Shown here piece by piece: positions 1 to 12,090 of a DNA stretch of 64,000 nucleotides. The translations under genes and the position numbers were made by a program. The notes beneath the pieces are model-generated. The model was given only the letters and a program-made list of their open reading frames with translations. It did no database searches and had not been told where the DNA came from. This DNA is from Tenebrio molitor. Its lineage: Eukaryota > Arthropoda > Insecta > Coleoptera > Tenebrionidae. The DNA lies in assembly GCF_963966145.1 (NCBI RefSeq), contig NC_091052.1:16368001-16432000 (forward strand), in the 5' to 3' direction. Numbering within the stretch: position 1 is the stretch's first letter; the number at the start of each line of letters is the position of its first letter.

Positions 1-829
1 CCGCGAGCGCAATCAGCAGCAGTGCAAATGCGTACTAGGTAGCGTCCAGAAATATATGTGTACAGATTAAGGATTAATTAATTACCTCGTAAACGGGTAG
101 CGAGCGAGAGAAACACCACGATAACAGTGCTAATGAGATTAACCAACAAGCAGTGCAGCATAAGTGGCTTAATTGATAGTTCAGGGAGCAAGGCATGAGA
201 TAGCCTTGTACGAACGCATGTAACCGGCCATTTTTACAGCCGTCGGTATTTATGTCATCTGATATTGCTGGAGAGACTGTGTTTGTTGTTGCATGTGTTC
301 ATTGTGTGCGTGTTGTTCAGGTGGAGACCAACAAATCCAAACTTCTTAGGTCTGCAAGATTCGAATGTCTGAATCGGGCACTGGATAATCCACATCGTAA
401 ATTTCGACTATAACGATTAGTGAGGCGGCGAACTCGCGATCTTGTCCTGACCGGCGGCTCGCTCCACCACATCCGTCGCCATTATGGAGTCAATTAAAGG
501 AAATTGGTGAGGTCGCGGCGTTGTAAATTGGATTGCTTTCCGAAGATTACATACAGATACGAGCTCTACAGGTCATATATCACTTATCTCGCTCGCTAAT
601 AATTGGTTTATCGTATATCGCCAGCTTTGCCAACTTCAGCTTGCTGAATCTCGAAAAGATTCAAATTGAGACGTTCTCTGAAGCGAATGAAACGTCTTCT
701 CATCTAGATTTACTTTGAACGTAATTATTGCATCTAACGGGTGGGCCAAAACTACATAATGGAAACATTTCAAATTATAGTAGGCTCCTATCATAGCTTA
801 AAGTCAAAGATCTTAATCCATTGATTTAT
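1..829. other. Intergenic, nothing recognised
   Basis: Mixed-composition non-coding DNA. The single short ORF (533-718) shows no family resemblance. I see no repeat shared with the rest of the window. Confidence 0.6.
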
Positions 830-887
830 GTACTTGTTTAATAGATTATTGGTGATTTGTGCTCAGTTGTTGATCAAATTTTATATA

Positions 888-1625
888 AAAATGGGTCAAG
901 CATTAGATTTAAGGAAACATGTGTACCTGATGTTTGACCACACATCTAAAAAAGAAGTTGCAAAACACTTTCAGACAGCAAATGTCCCAACTTCCACAAT
1001 TTATAATATTGGCAATGGTTTCGAAAGTGGCTTACGAAAAACCAAAAGGTGGTAGACCTCGCATTCTTAACAATCGAGAACAGAAAATTTTGAGTGAAAC
1101 CCAGATTGGTATATCCAGAGGAAACTGGTTGCAAAATACAATGTTTCCCTTGAATGTATCCGCTACACTCCATCTAAACGCAATTTGGGATATTACAAAA
1201 GGCAGAAAGCTCCTAAATATAGCGAAAAGCAAATCGCTACAATACGGTGAATTTCGGAAGAAAATTATTATACTTTTAAAAATGATAACATTGCAGGAAA
1301 TGACGATTACTACACCAGCGATAAAGAAAATGTTTCGGACAATATTGATTATGTACTTAAACAGAAATTAGAGAAAAAAATTCTACTCTGGGTCGTTATT
1401 TCTGAAAATGGGTTGTCAAGCCCGGTGACCAGGTGTTCTCGAGGATCAGCAGATACGAGTACATATCGAAAAGTATGTCTTCCTGGTCACAATTTTATTA
1501 GAAATTTTCATTCCACTGGTCAATACTTTGGTCATATTTAACTTCTTCCTATTATGCCCAAAAAAATTTAGAATTGTTACAGAGCAAAAACATGAAATTT
1601 GTGACAAAATAGTATGTACGTGCGA
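888..1625 (+). pseudogene. Tc1/mariner-superfamily transposase fossil
   Basis: Family-like blocks appear in order but in shifting frames. A helix-turn-helix part comes first (KKEVAKHF, then STIYNI), followed by GGRPRILNNREQKIL. A second HTH-like block ends in YYKRQKAPKYSEKQ near 1190-1236. The catalytic domain has NYYTFKNDNIAGND near 1265-1310 and LLWVVISENGLSSP near 1385-1425. The last block (SSYYAQKNLELLQSKN, about 1544-1590) corresponds to the region of this family where PDLASSHYAK is usual, so the second catalytic Asp lies in damaged sequence. Several frameshifts and stops show it is dead. The family is inferred from remembered consensus blocks. No clear terminal inverted repeats flank it. 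Confidence 0.75.
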
Positions 1626-2175
1626 TCGAAAATAAAAAAAATCGATAGGGCCGTAATTAATACGCTTCAGTTGGCATCACGTAAAAATTTAATTCAAAAG
1701 TCATCAGATGTCATTACAATAGTACCTAACTGTCATTATTAATTATTGACTATTAAAATTTGCTATCACAATATGTTCACTTTAGAGCAAAACATTTTCA
1801 TTGTGCAGTGTTAATTCACAAATGGAGAATGGTCTTATTCGACACCTCGAGTTTTTGAGGAATTTCAACAAAAGTTTTCGGACTTTCAAGACACTTACCA
1901 ACAATTTGCCTTGATTATTTCGTTTTTCCATACCTGAAAAACAGGCGTGGCACAATTCCCGAATTAATGCAAGTAATTATTGATACCTGCAATTTAATTG
2001 ATGTTCCGACTTTGCAAAGGTCATTTGAAAACATGAAGCAAAGAGTACATTATGTTTTAAATCTCATTGTTTCATTGCCCTAGGTGAGGAAATTCTTTTA
2101 CAACCGACAGGTCACACATAATTCACACCTTTATGAAAATCAAGATTTCAAATCTTAACGAATTGCCAACTGAAA
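1617..2175 (+). mobile_element. Degenerate DNA-transposon repeat, copy A (same family as 30236-30752)
   Basis: This aligns along most of its length with the reverse complement of 30236-30752. Shared blocks include one around AGTTGGCA and ACGTAAAAAT near the left end, a transposase C-terminus-like coding block (PELMQVI..CNLIDVPTL, then FENMKQR) near 1960-2050, and ACAGGTCACACATAAT near 2108-2125. TIR-like AGTTGGCA (1669) and TGCCAACT (2164-2171) bound the inner part. A stretch at about 1740-1880 is absent from the other copy and may be an insertion. Confidence 0.7.
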
Positions 2176-2180
2176 TTTTT

Positions 2181-5100
2181 AGTCACAGCCAACTCTAATT
2201 TTTTTTTTCGATCTCACGCTATAATCCCCCAAATGTAACTAAAGTTCTCAAGTGTATTGTCTAGGTTGGTTTATAGTAATTGATGACATACCTAACTGTT
2301 GTATTTCTTTACATGATGGTTCAAAAATCTTTAAATTTTAGAGCACATACATTAAGTACTAATTGGAAAATAAATGACACTGGGCAAAAACATATTCATT
2401 ATGAAAATTGAATAAATTCAATTTTGTAAGAGCGTTTGGCTCTAACGAGCCAATAAAGAAGGATGATATCGTGCTGTTTGCCAAGTCATCTTGGCACAAA
2501 AACTTAACAGTGAACAAAAAACGTTATAAGACAATGCAGGGCTTTCTCCACTTGACACATTTTGTCATAAGAAGATATGTACAATTTAATTATAATAAAT
2601 GAAACGGTCAACTTTTTCGGTGATGCAAATTAACACAGAAGGGGCTAAACGGCTTAACTTTTGATTAATTAATACAACGCCCAAGTGGTGTTAACATACC
2701 AATTTATTAAAAATGTGTGTTAATAAATAAATGAAAAAGAATGTATTTTGAACTTTTCACAATAATAAAATTTTATGGGCATGTCAGAGGAGCAATAAAG
2801 ATTTTCGCTTTACGATCATTCAATAAAAACATTAAATTATTTATAATTTAGGCTATGTTATGCAATAAATTAATATAAAATGAATTATCCAGTGAAAATG
2901 GATACATCCAGAATTATATCCAAGCTGTAATTTTTATGACCCTTAATAAAATTTTACAAGGATTAGGTTTATTGTGTTTTGTTTATTTCTCCATGGGAGA
3001 AATTAAAATTTTAAACAACGTAAAATTTATCTATCGCACTAAAACATGATGCATTTGGCACTGAAAAAACAAATGATGATCACGATTTATGTCAGTAGAA
3101 GGTACCACACCACAAGCACATGATTGATTTTTCTGCTTTACGTATATGTAATACTTCTGGTTGAAGGGCTGTGGGTGCAATACTGGATTAAGACAGCAGT
3201 GTCAGCTGCTCCTTGATTGCAACCACCCCTCGATAATTTACGAAATTAAATTGTTTGCTGACGTCACCCCCGAGATCTGTCTTTATTGATGAGATGGCGA
3301 AGAACTATTGTTAAAACAGTCATCAATTTTAATCTTTCTTTATCAAATTGCCTCTAACAGATCCCTTCAATAACATTGAATTCATTTTTATTGTCGTCCA
3401 ATAAAACTGGTAGCAATCGTATCAAACGTCCGTATATAGCGGGGCAACAGAGAGAAGCTCGTAAACGCACTCGGACAAATTACACCTTTGGACCTTTCCT
3501 GATGGGGACATTTCATCGCAACTCCCGATGAATATGTAAGATTTGTCATTTTGATTTACCAAATTAAAGAAAAACCTCTTGGAATTTTTCTTGTAAGTTG
3601 GGCCGGCGAAAATTACATGAAGTTTCGAGAACTGGGATTTTATGCATTTTGTTGACACCGCCGGGGTTCTGCAGTTCAAAGGAAACCGTCTCCAACTGAT
3701 TTTATGGACATAATCCGGTTTGGAATGAGATCTACGGTTAAAGGCAATTTGTCATTTAACTATTTTGCACCTGCACCCACCAGCTGTGGGTACAATTTTC
3801 ATTCTCAAGAATGATATAAAAATTTGCACAAATTTTGATCTAAATCAACGGTGGAAGGCTCGAGCCATGTAAGGTCCACCGTTGGCGTGGTAATTGGTAA
3901 AGAGTTGAAGACCCGACAATCCTGTTATCTTTTATGGTACAGCTATTACAAGATTTAATTTTCTAAAGAGGAGTTGAAGATTTATGGCCCCTTTTAACTA
4001 GTGACATCGGCAATCAACAGTCGGCCCCCTAATTTGTCACGGACTTCTTTTAACGACATTTTTGCAGTTGCAGTACTTCAACCGGTGTTAACGTTTTCGG
4101 TGAATATTTAATAAATTTGGTAAGAAGGAAGTCTGAGGCGGTTTCCGCGTGGGCACAAAGATGTAGCGATTTCCAACGAAAACGGCGAGCAAAGTGCAGA
4201 AGAGGATATTATTCGGGAATATATTGGGGCCATTTATAAATGTTGATAGGCAGCCGTCAAGTGCGAGGCAGCTGTCGTTTGTCATGCGGGGGTCGAGGCC
4301 GCGGAAGCCGCGGTGGGTTCACAGAGCTGGAGATTGATGATCCGACCTCGACATAATAGAAAACTGACGGGCCAACAATAAGCTATCGAATGTTATTAAT
4401 GACATTCGCTGCTAATTTCCATGCAGCTTGACTTATAACAAATCTCCAACATTATTTTCCGAACGTCTAGAAAGGCATATTGTTTGTACTCGAACGCATT
4501 TATCACCCCTGTCGTCGATCTTCATCTCAACGTCACGACTAACTTTTTCTATACACCTACATCATTTTTCAACAATTATTATTGATTAACGATCGCCCGA
4601 AGAGATTCGTTATTGTTTTTCGATAGCTCAATATTTTATTGTTATGATGAAGATCATCATTCTGTTTCAAATTTCCCGAATGTCTTGAAGAGACTGAAAA
4701 AAGCCACAAAAAAATTTACATAATTTTTATATGTAACAGTAGCAGAGCACTATTCAGAGAAAGTTTGACAGTCTCTACAAATTATCTTCAATTAATTATT
4801 GTATTTTACGGTTTTTGAAAACCGTATATGTACTTTTTGTAATTTGCCTCCATTTTGATTCTCTAATAGACATATTAACGAACGCGACGTCATCATCTAT
4901 GATGTCCTTATAGCCTTTATTTCACGGAACATTTTACGAAAATTTTTACATTGGCAAAACTTGATCTGTCATGCGTGTCAGTTTAAATTACAAAATGTGC
5001 AAAGAATTATTTATCAGGATTTATCAGGCAACAAATTCGCGATCGTATTTTTGGCAATTTCACGTATTTCAGCGGGCGTACATGAAAGATTATCTTTCAT

Positions 5101-5268
5101 ATTCGTGTTTTGTGACAAGATTTGAATAAAACAAAAGGTGACTTTGAAGACTTGATCAAATTTTCACTTTTAAAATTAAGACATTACCAACCGCCACAAA
5201 AATCCCTAAATCGAGGAAAGTAAACATTTTTGTTTAAAAACGACTTAAAAAGGGCAAATTACAAAAAA
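2181..5268. other. Intergenic, AT-rich, no gene recognised
   Basis: Short ORFs at 2408-2602, 3422-3679 and 4088-4285 have no recognisable family motif. The stretch 3100-4400 is somewhat richer in GC and contains no repeat shared inside this window, so it may include regulatory DNA. Nothing more can be supported. Confidence 0.5.
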
Positions 5269-5402
5269 TAGTATAAAAAACTCGTTTCATAAGACCGTGA
5301 AGCACTCATTCTTTAAAATAACTCGTGGCTACGCCACTCGTTTTTTAATCTTGAATTCGTGCTTCAAGACTGGTCTTATGAAACTTGTCTTTTAATATAC
5401 TA
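5269..5402. repeat. Short hairpin repeat (MITE-like)
   Basis: The ends are inverted copies: TAGTATA and GTTTCATAAGACC at the left, GGTCTTATGAAAC and TATACTA at the right, about 28 bp with a few mismatches. CACTCG-type motifs lie inside. It has no coding capacity. Confidence 0.65.
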
Positions 5403-5606
5403 TTAATACACGATTGCTTACCTACCTATGTTTTACTATTTATTGATGTTCATTAGTACCTAAAGTCCTCGTGGAAAAATTGTCAATTTTGACTAATTTT
5501 AACCTCAAAAATGTTTTGGTCTTTCCGGACTGCTTTGCGCTTACTTGTTTACTTACTTTTCTGAATGCAATTACTTAGGGTTAGTTAACTAATAGTTATT
5601 TATTTA

Positions 5607-5887
5607 GCCAGTTCGTGTGTAATTGTGGCTTTTTTTGGCATGAGTGGACCAGTTTAAAACTCGAGTGAAAGGAGAGTTTTAAAGGTCGACGAGTGCCAAA
5701 AAAGCCCAAATTACACAAGAACGAGTTGAATACAACGTTTTTTTTGTTCGGCGAGCCCCTTAAAGGCTCCAAATCGCTAAAAATCTTTAAAATTAGCTTG
5801 ACGTTTCGTTTTGACAAGTTGTCAAATTTATCAAAATCCGTTCACACAGGCGAAAATTCTCAAATTCTGACAGTGTCGAACAAAAAA
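5607..5887. repeat. Dispersed repeat with internal hairpin, copy 1
   Basis: Shares about 200 bp with 7811-8030, including CGAGTTGAATACAACG, TTAGCTTGACGTTTCG and GACAGTGTCGAACAAAA. In this copy, 5609-5726 folds back on itself: a segment with GTGTGTAATTGTGGC pairs with one ending AAATTACACAAGAAC. The short ORFs on both strands here are hairpin shadows. Confidence 0.7.
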
Positions 5888-6117
5888 TTTTAATTTATTG
5901 ATAATTTTTTGATACAAATCTACTTAATGTCAACTTCTTCCAATGTATTTAATACCCTTTGATTTTTTTAAATATTTTGTAGTACATTCCAAATTACAAA
6001 CCCTTACAAAAAATTTGATTTACGAGATGAAATTGCTCTCTGGCGATGGGAACTCGAACATTGTTCTTTTATTTCGAAAATTAAAAAACAAAAGTATTTA
6101 TTTTTTTTATAATACAC

Positions 6118-6433
6118 ATTTTTTGGTAATTGTTCACTTTAACTACTTCTGGAATTTTCGAGTTTTTTCTTGCTAGACAGTCTCAGGGCGTTCTCCTAGA
6201 TCGTTTCCCACCATTCAAACCTTGTGCAAATGCATTTTTTTCTCTCTTGTTGTGTTTCAAGGTCGCGTCAAGGTCGCGCCAAGTCTTAGTATAACTAAAG
6301 GGTAAGGAAAATTTTCACTTGCACAAGGTTTGACTGGTGGGAAACGATGTAGGAGGACGTCCTGAGGCTGTCTAGCCAGAAAAAACGCGAAAATTCCAGA
6401 AGTAGTTAAAGTGAACAATTACCCATTTTTTGA
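6118..6433. repeat. Long foldback repeat (about 125-bp arms)
   Basis: The left arm (6118-6238) contains GTAATTGTTCACTTTAAC, CTAGACAGTCTCAGG and GGTTTGAATGG read on the appropriate strands. The right arm (6305-6433) carries the reverse complements (ACAAGGTTTGACTGGTGGG, CTGAGGCTGTCTAG, AAAGTGAACAATTAC). The loop has GGTCGCGTC and GGTCGCGCC repeats. Arms differ at several sites, so the element is old. Confidence 0.8.
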
Positions 6434-6603
6434 TACAGAATCTTGTTTTGTTTCATGCAATTAATTTTTTAGTTTATTTTTTAAACAAATTATCTTACAT
6501 ATTTTGTTACTTATTGTTTTTGTTCCATCCGTTTATAAAGTGAAAAAAAAGTGATACATAATACTGAAAGTATGTAGTGATTTTCGGAAAACATTAAATT
6601 GAA

Positions 6604-6860
6604 TTTTCTTATAGAGCGTGAAAAATAGTTATTTATGGTACGAGTGTGTTATGTTGTCTATAAGTCACGCGGAAAAAAGTTTAGCTGTAATTTTCAGGAG
6701 TGACTTACAGAACATAACACATGAATGGCATACAAAATTTTATCCAACAACTGCAACACTTACAAATAAATGTAAATGTAACTCAACAGTGAATTACAGT
6801 TATAATTAACACGTGAGTTATCATTTATAACACACGCGAGACTTATAGACCACTTTACTG
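6604..6860. repeat. Degenerate inverted repeats around TGTTATGTT motifs
   Basis: GTGTGTTATGTTGTCTATAA near 6643 pairs with TTACAGAACATAACACATGA near 6706. A third related block, TATAACACACGCGAGACTTA, lies near 6826. The whole is probably a decayed foldback element, with no convincing coding region. Confidence 0.4.
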
Positions 6861-7339
6861 GTCTGAAATGAGAATAATTATGACTCTATAAGTGGCAGGT
6901 GCTGTCTCTTAATTTTTGAAAAAACTAGCTCCATTTTAAGGCCACTGTTTCATCTCTAAATACGCATCTGGGCAGCTAATCTTTTGTCAGGATTATCCTT
7001 ATAAGAGAAGCTTAATCGTATATTTCCTATTCGTACACAAACAATGTTTGAATGGTCTTTTTATCCTCTATGAAATAGTGAAAGAATTTTTTAAATCGAC
7101 AGAGTTTCACACAAAATTCGGCAATTTGGACCAGGTTAGTCGTAATGTTCTCCGAATGTTATTAGATATTTTTATTTATGCTTAAATTTTCTGATAGCTT
7201 ATTTTATTTTAATCAACCCGTCTAAATCATGCTTTCATGATCAGATAAAGTTTATTTAAAATATTTAAAGTACACTTCTTTGCGCTGCCATCGAGTGGAA
7301 TAGAAAATTGTTGTTTATTTCAAAATACGACCATTCAAA

Positions 7340-7800
7340 TAATAGTTATTTATTGTATAGATAAGTGTTTTAAAAAGCATTTTATTCACGCAAGAATGTT
7401 TAAACCCGAGTGCGGATGCACGAGCGTTTAATATTCTTAAGTGGATACAACGCGACTAAATTACAACGTTTTATCCACAATCACAAGCCCAAATTATTAC
7501 ATATTTAAATTTTAAAATATCACAAAGAATGTTCCTTCTGAAACTCGGTGAAACTCAGTTGTTTATTTTTCGTTTTACTCGAAAATGGAAGAAGTTGAGT
7601 TTATTTCTCAAGAAATCTTTGAAGACGCCCAAGAAGCAACTCAGCGTTTGTTACCAGAAAATGATTTGTATTAATTAATCTTCCATTTTCACTTATGTAT
7701 CTAGTGGTTTATTCCACTCGTGGATAAAATGCTAGTTATTACGGTTCATGAGAGTGGATAAAAGTCGTTTTAAAATGTAATTGTGGATAAATTAGTAGTT
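7340..7800. mobile_element. Decayed TIR element enclosing a small ORF
   Basis: An arm near 7440-7486 containing GTGGATACAACGCGACTAAA and TTTTATCCACAATCAC is inverted near 7735-7795 (GTGGATAAAAGTCG, AATTGTGGATAAAT). The enclosed sequence holds the 29-codon ORF at 7585-7674. The dispersed repeat at 7811 begins right after it. Confidence 0.45.
7585..7674 (+). pseudogene. 29-codon ORF resembling the N-terminus of a Crypton-like tyrosine recombinase
   Basis: An intact ATG-to-TAA frame begins MEEVEFISQEIFEDAQE and continues with ATQRLLPEND. From memory, insect Crypton-type recombinase ORFs often start with an acidic stretch followed by a (T/S)xxLLPxKS-like motif, and here the frame stops right at that motif. 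If correct, this is a 5' stub in a non-autonomous derivative. The match is short and may be chance. Confidence 0.3.
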
Positions 7801-7810
7801 TATTTAATGA

Positions 7811-8030
7811 ATTCGTGTGTAAATTGGGCCTTTTTTGGCGCTAGTGGGCCATTTTACACACAAACGAGTTGAATACAACGTTTTTTTGTTCGACGAGTCC
7901 CTTAAAGTCTCCAAATCACTTAAAATCTTTAAAATTAGCTTGACGTTTCGTTTTGACAAGTTGTGACATTTATTAAAATCCGTTCCCACAGGAGAAAATT
8001 CTCAAATTGTGACAGTGTCGAACAAAAAAA
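7811..8030. repeat. Dispersed repeat, copy 2 (partner of 5607-5887)
   Basis: Same orientation as copy 1, with matching blocks from TTCGTGTGTAA through AACAAAAAAA. The internal hairpin is shorter here. The ORF on the minus strand is a shadow of the repeat. Confidence 0.7.
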
Positions 8031-8455
8031 AATTAACCACCATAAGTAAAAATTTTAGATTGTTTTCAATAATATTTAGCTCTTTTCAACTAGGGTATTA
8101 TTATGGACTAAGTATTGTGCTGAATTTAATCCATAATTTAAACAGTCAGTAACAACATTTAATTCCTGTTGCAAAAATTACAGCGCTTTACCTCTCCGTT
8201 TCTTTTCGGTATTTAGTTGGGTCATCGTAAAAGTAAATTCTGGTTTCCTTCATATTTAGTTAAAAGGGGGGTGTCAAACATCTCAGTTGGGTGTTAATAG
8301 TAATGTTATAACAATCTTAATCCCTTTGAAGTAGCCGACAAATACCAGACCCGAACGAACAGTTTTAGGAAATTGAGGTTCCTGGCACGATCCTTGTGAG
8401 CCAGTTTAAACATTTTGATTCTACTGTTGACAGCACTCTTTCTAAATGCATGTTA

Positions 8456-8572
8456 TATCGGGTGTTCGTTTAAATTTCTCCTCAAAGTTGGCGTGGAAGT
8501 GTTGCTTGTGAACGCACCACTTATAGAGTAAAAACACAAACAACGCAGAAAAATTTAAATAAACACTCGATA
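8456..8572 (+). mobile_element. MITE family TATCGGGTGTTC, copy 1 (short)
   Basis: Starts TATCGGGTGTTCGTTTAAAT and ends with the inverted AAACACTCGATA. It contains the family core GTGAACGCACCACT and AAAACACAAACAACGC. Shorter than the other copies because most of the right arm is missing. Confidence 0.8.
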
Positions 8573-9966
8573 CATTCATGAAAACCTCTACTGTGAAAAA
8601 GCTGTTTAATTTTTCATTTTGCCGAAACGTTTGAGTTAATATTGTTGGTTATTAAGAGTGATTTGATTTTTTTTATTCGAGCGATAGACAAAAACTTGTC
8701 AATTTAGAAATGTCGATAAGAGCTGTCCGGCGATGGAATCGTAAATGGCCGTATTTATTTTAGTAATAAAGTGCTGGTTATTAATTAAGTTGAAATCTTA
8801 ATAACCAATCTCCTGAAATATTAAAAAAGCCGCGTCGGACGGGCGACTTCATCCTTGTTTAGTTAACGGTGCTTAGACGGTGCCCCATCACCTTTTTCTA
8901 CCACCACGCCTTATAATTACGACTTCCCGACTAAATGGGCTCGCTGTCAGCTCGCACCTTCATTTGTCTTTGGAGAGGACTGTGGCAGGCGCGATGGTTA
9001 TCGTTAATGATGGTCGTGGAGTCGTCTCTCTTGCACCTACAAGCATTAACGACCGCTAACGATGACGACCACATCGTTCCAACCGTTCATAAAAATAACT
9101 CAAACGTTACGGGGCTAATTCACGTCCGAAAAAAAGGGGCAATCTCTCGCAAACTTGTAACCGTAACTATTTAATGAAGGAAAAAATAGTGAAATAAATT
9201 ATGAAGTGCACCGATCTGATAAAATTTGAAAAACGGACTGATGGAGAATCGATGACGTTCCAATGAAATCACTCTCCAGTGCGCTACTGTCCTCCATGAT
9301 TTATGAGTGCACACGGAGAAGTGATGGCTGTCTGGGTAATATTCTGACAGGGAATGCGTGCACGTCAGGTTTCCAATTTTTGACAGGCCGTAATTATGTA
9401 TTTAATTAACGCGCGAACCTCACCTGCCATCAGTTGTTTCAGCTCGGTCCGAAGGAATTTATTAAAATGTCTACTATTCCAGTGTTTCTCAAATTTATTC
9501 CTGTTTGACGTTTCGGTAACACGTAACAGACGTGTTAATTATGTTTTCGGTAGGCTGCACACATATGCGTTCGTGGCTTTCGTATCTGGATGAGTAAAAG
9601 TAGAAATGTTAACAACATTAGTAAGATTAATTATAATACTAATACAGCAGCGAGAAATTATACTGAAATTGAAATATGTATGTAGGTAAATTAGAAAATG
9701 CTATTTATTAAAAAATTTAGTTACCTAATTTTTCTACACAAAAAAAAAACATTTTAAACATATACATAATCCATATTAATATCACATCTTGCACATTTTC
9801 TACACCTAATCATTATTCTTGTCAAACTTCTAGCAGCAGATGTTAGGGCACTTATTGTTTTCACCCTATGGATTTATTTATGTTAAATAATAATATTTAC
9901 ACAAAGTGCAAAATGATATAACTATGAGTTTCACATTTTTTCAAAAAAATATTTCCAACAAATATG
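8573..9966. other. Unique intergenic block; candidate regulatory DNA
   Basis: 8820-9560 is richer in GC than the flanks, with no repeat shared within the window and only short ORFs lacking family motifs. Candidate cis-regulatory DNA of the downstream gene, by position and composition only. 9600-9966 is AT-rich and featureless. Confidence 0.35.
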
Positions 9967-10143
9967 TATCGGGTGTTCATTTAAATTTGCGCTCAAAGTT
10001 GGCATTGAAGAGTCGATTCTGAACGCGCTACGGATTACCCATCACGGATCAGCTATTTAATCTTACGTTTTTACACCAGTGGTGCGTTCACAATTGATTC
10101 TGCAACGCCAACTTTGACTGGAAATTTAAATGAACACCCGATA
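9967..10143 (-). mobile_element. MITE family TATCGGGTGTTC, copy 2
   Basis: Near-palindrome with ends TATCGGGTGTTCATTTAAAT and ATTTAAATGAACACCCGATA. Interior includes ACGGATCAGCTATTTAATC and GGTGCGTTCACAATTGA. The asymmetric centre is reversed relative to most other copies. Confidence 0.9.
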
Positions 10144-10774
10144 CAATATGGTGTACATAGATTTACTACTAACAAATTTTTCTCACATAAAGTCTGTGCC
10201 TCCAAAATCACGTGTTCTGATAATTGCGTTTCTGTATTGTAAGAAAAAACAATAAAATAATTTATGGCAAAATGATATAATTTGTCAACAAAGCGATCAT
10301 TTATCTTCTTGAAGCCTCTGATTGACAGCTGCATTATAAATGTGAACCGAACTAGCCCGATTCCAGGGTACCGATACTTGTTATATCAAGAAATCCCATT
10401 GTCACATAATTTACCACCATTTTGTAAGTAAATGTGTATTAATTTGACTGAAACCCCATAGATCAGAGTAAAACCAGAAACTTGAAAATTTAATAGATTT
10501 CGTTTAATATGTGGCTTTCTCTAATGACAAAAAAAAAAAAAATCCTAATGATTAACCAGTTACTTATACCAAATTTGATTGAAGTTTTTAATTAAAAATT
10601 GTGATTTTAAAGGTGGAAGCAAAATTTGAAGGAATATGGTACCTCCCTACAGTGATGATTTTATGAGTAAATTAATATGTAAAAAGATGTACCATATCCA
10701 TCAATATTTTTATTTAAAACCTATCTTCAGAATAAAAATTTCATATTTTCTGATTACATATAATGTATTCCAAC
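10144..10774. other. Intergenic, AT-rich, nothing recognised
   Basis: No coding signal or internal repeat was seen. A poly-A run lies near 10530. Confidence 0.5.
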
Positions 10775-11739
10775 TTTAAAAAAACGATGCTTGGCCATGA
10801 CAATCTGACAGATTTCATCCTGTATATCTGAATAAAAGTTTGGTTAGGAATTTTGAAAATTTTGAAGGCACAGTGTTGCCATATTTATGTTTCGCTTTTT
10901 TGCGAATTGATTGAAACTGTATTACAAGAAATTAATAGAGAACCCAGCATTTTTTATTAAGAATAGCAATTGAAAAAAAAGACAAATCAAAATGTAAACA
11001 TCTGGTGGAGGCTTTAGTCGTTGAATGATTTTCAAGAACGCTTGCTTTAGTTTAACAAGCAGAAAACGGATAAGTTCTCCACTTTTTTTAAAAGACATCT
11101 ACACTTTAACCTCCTCCATTATTTCATCTTCAGAATTATCTTCATCATTAGATTCCGAATCATCTTCTAATGTTTAGCCCACGAATAATTTCGGTCAGAT
11201 CTCTTTTAAAAAATTGTTCCACTTTTCTGATTTTCCTCTTTTTGTAGTTCTAGTATCCTCCAGACCCTTTTTTGTAATTATGCAATACCTATATAACAGA
11301 TCTTCCCACCTATAAATTAATTATACAGTTCAGGATTTCATCAAATACAAATTCATTGTTCTCACATTGAAGATATCCATCAATCTGTTAATAATCGCAT
11401 CATTACTTAAATCGGGCCTATCTCGTTTAAAATGTGTCTAGCCGTTCAACACACTAGGTTTTGTCTCGACAAACACAACTTTTGGCATTATGTACTTGTA
11501 GTAAACCCTTTAAATTATTACTTTGTGTTGTCTAATTTAAAATAAATTAGAAAAACGTCAAAATGACATTTATTGATAACTTTATTTACTTTTTGTTTTA
11601 GAATCATCTTGCAAAATAGCACTTCAAATTTAGTTACAAAAGATCTACAACCAAAATGAAATGAAATATAACTACTACTTTCCTCAGTACTGCCAATTTA
11701 ACAAAATTAAAGCATGGCAACCTATCGTTTTTTTAAAGA
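10775..11739. mobile_element. TIR-bounded element, about 965 bp, coding remnant unclear
   Basis: CTTTAAAAAAACGATGCTTG near 10775 is inverted as CCTATCGTTTTTTTAAAG near 11722-11739. Inside, the minus strand near 11100-11175 can be read as a run rich in Asp, Glu and Ser (DDSESNDEDNSEDE), like acidic N-terminal regions of some transposases. I recognise no catalytic motif. It could be a decayed class II element. Confidence 0.45.
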
Positions 11740-11928
11740 TGGAATAGATTATAGTTACAAAATATTGTTACTCTTCTTCAACTGCGTATTTATTCTTGAA
11801 AAGAACAGTTTTTGTTCCTACACTTTTCGACTGAATTAGGTTTAGTGGTGCTGTCCTTTAATCTGAAAACATTAGGCCGTGGATTAGAGATTAAATTTCT
11901 TTCCACCATTCGACACCTAAATACTCCA

Positions 11929-12090
11929 GGGCCAGTTTACAGAAGCGAAATTAAGTTAATCGTAATCAAATGCGAGATTAACTGAACACATGATCAGATT
12001 GAACCAATCAAAGAGTCGGATTCATGGGTTAATCGTGCATAAAAATTTAATTCGAATTAAATATTTAATTTTCTTGCTATAAACTGGCCC
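11929..12090. mobile_element. Small MITE with GGGCCAGTTT ends
   Basis: GGGCCAGTTTACAG at the left and CTATAAACTGGCCC at the right are inverted repeats extending about 24 bp with mismatches. The AT-rich interior has no ORF. Confidence 0.7.
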
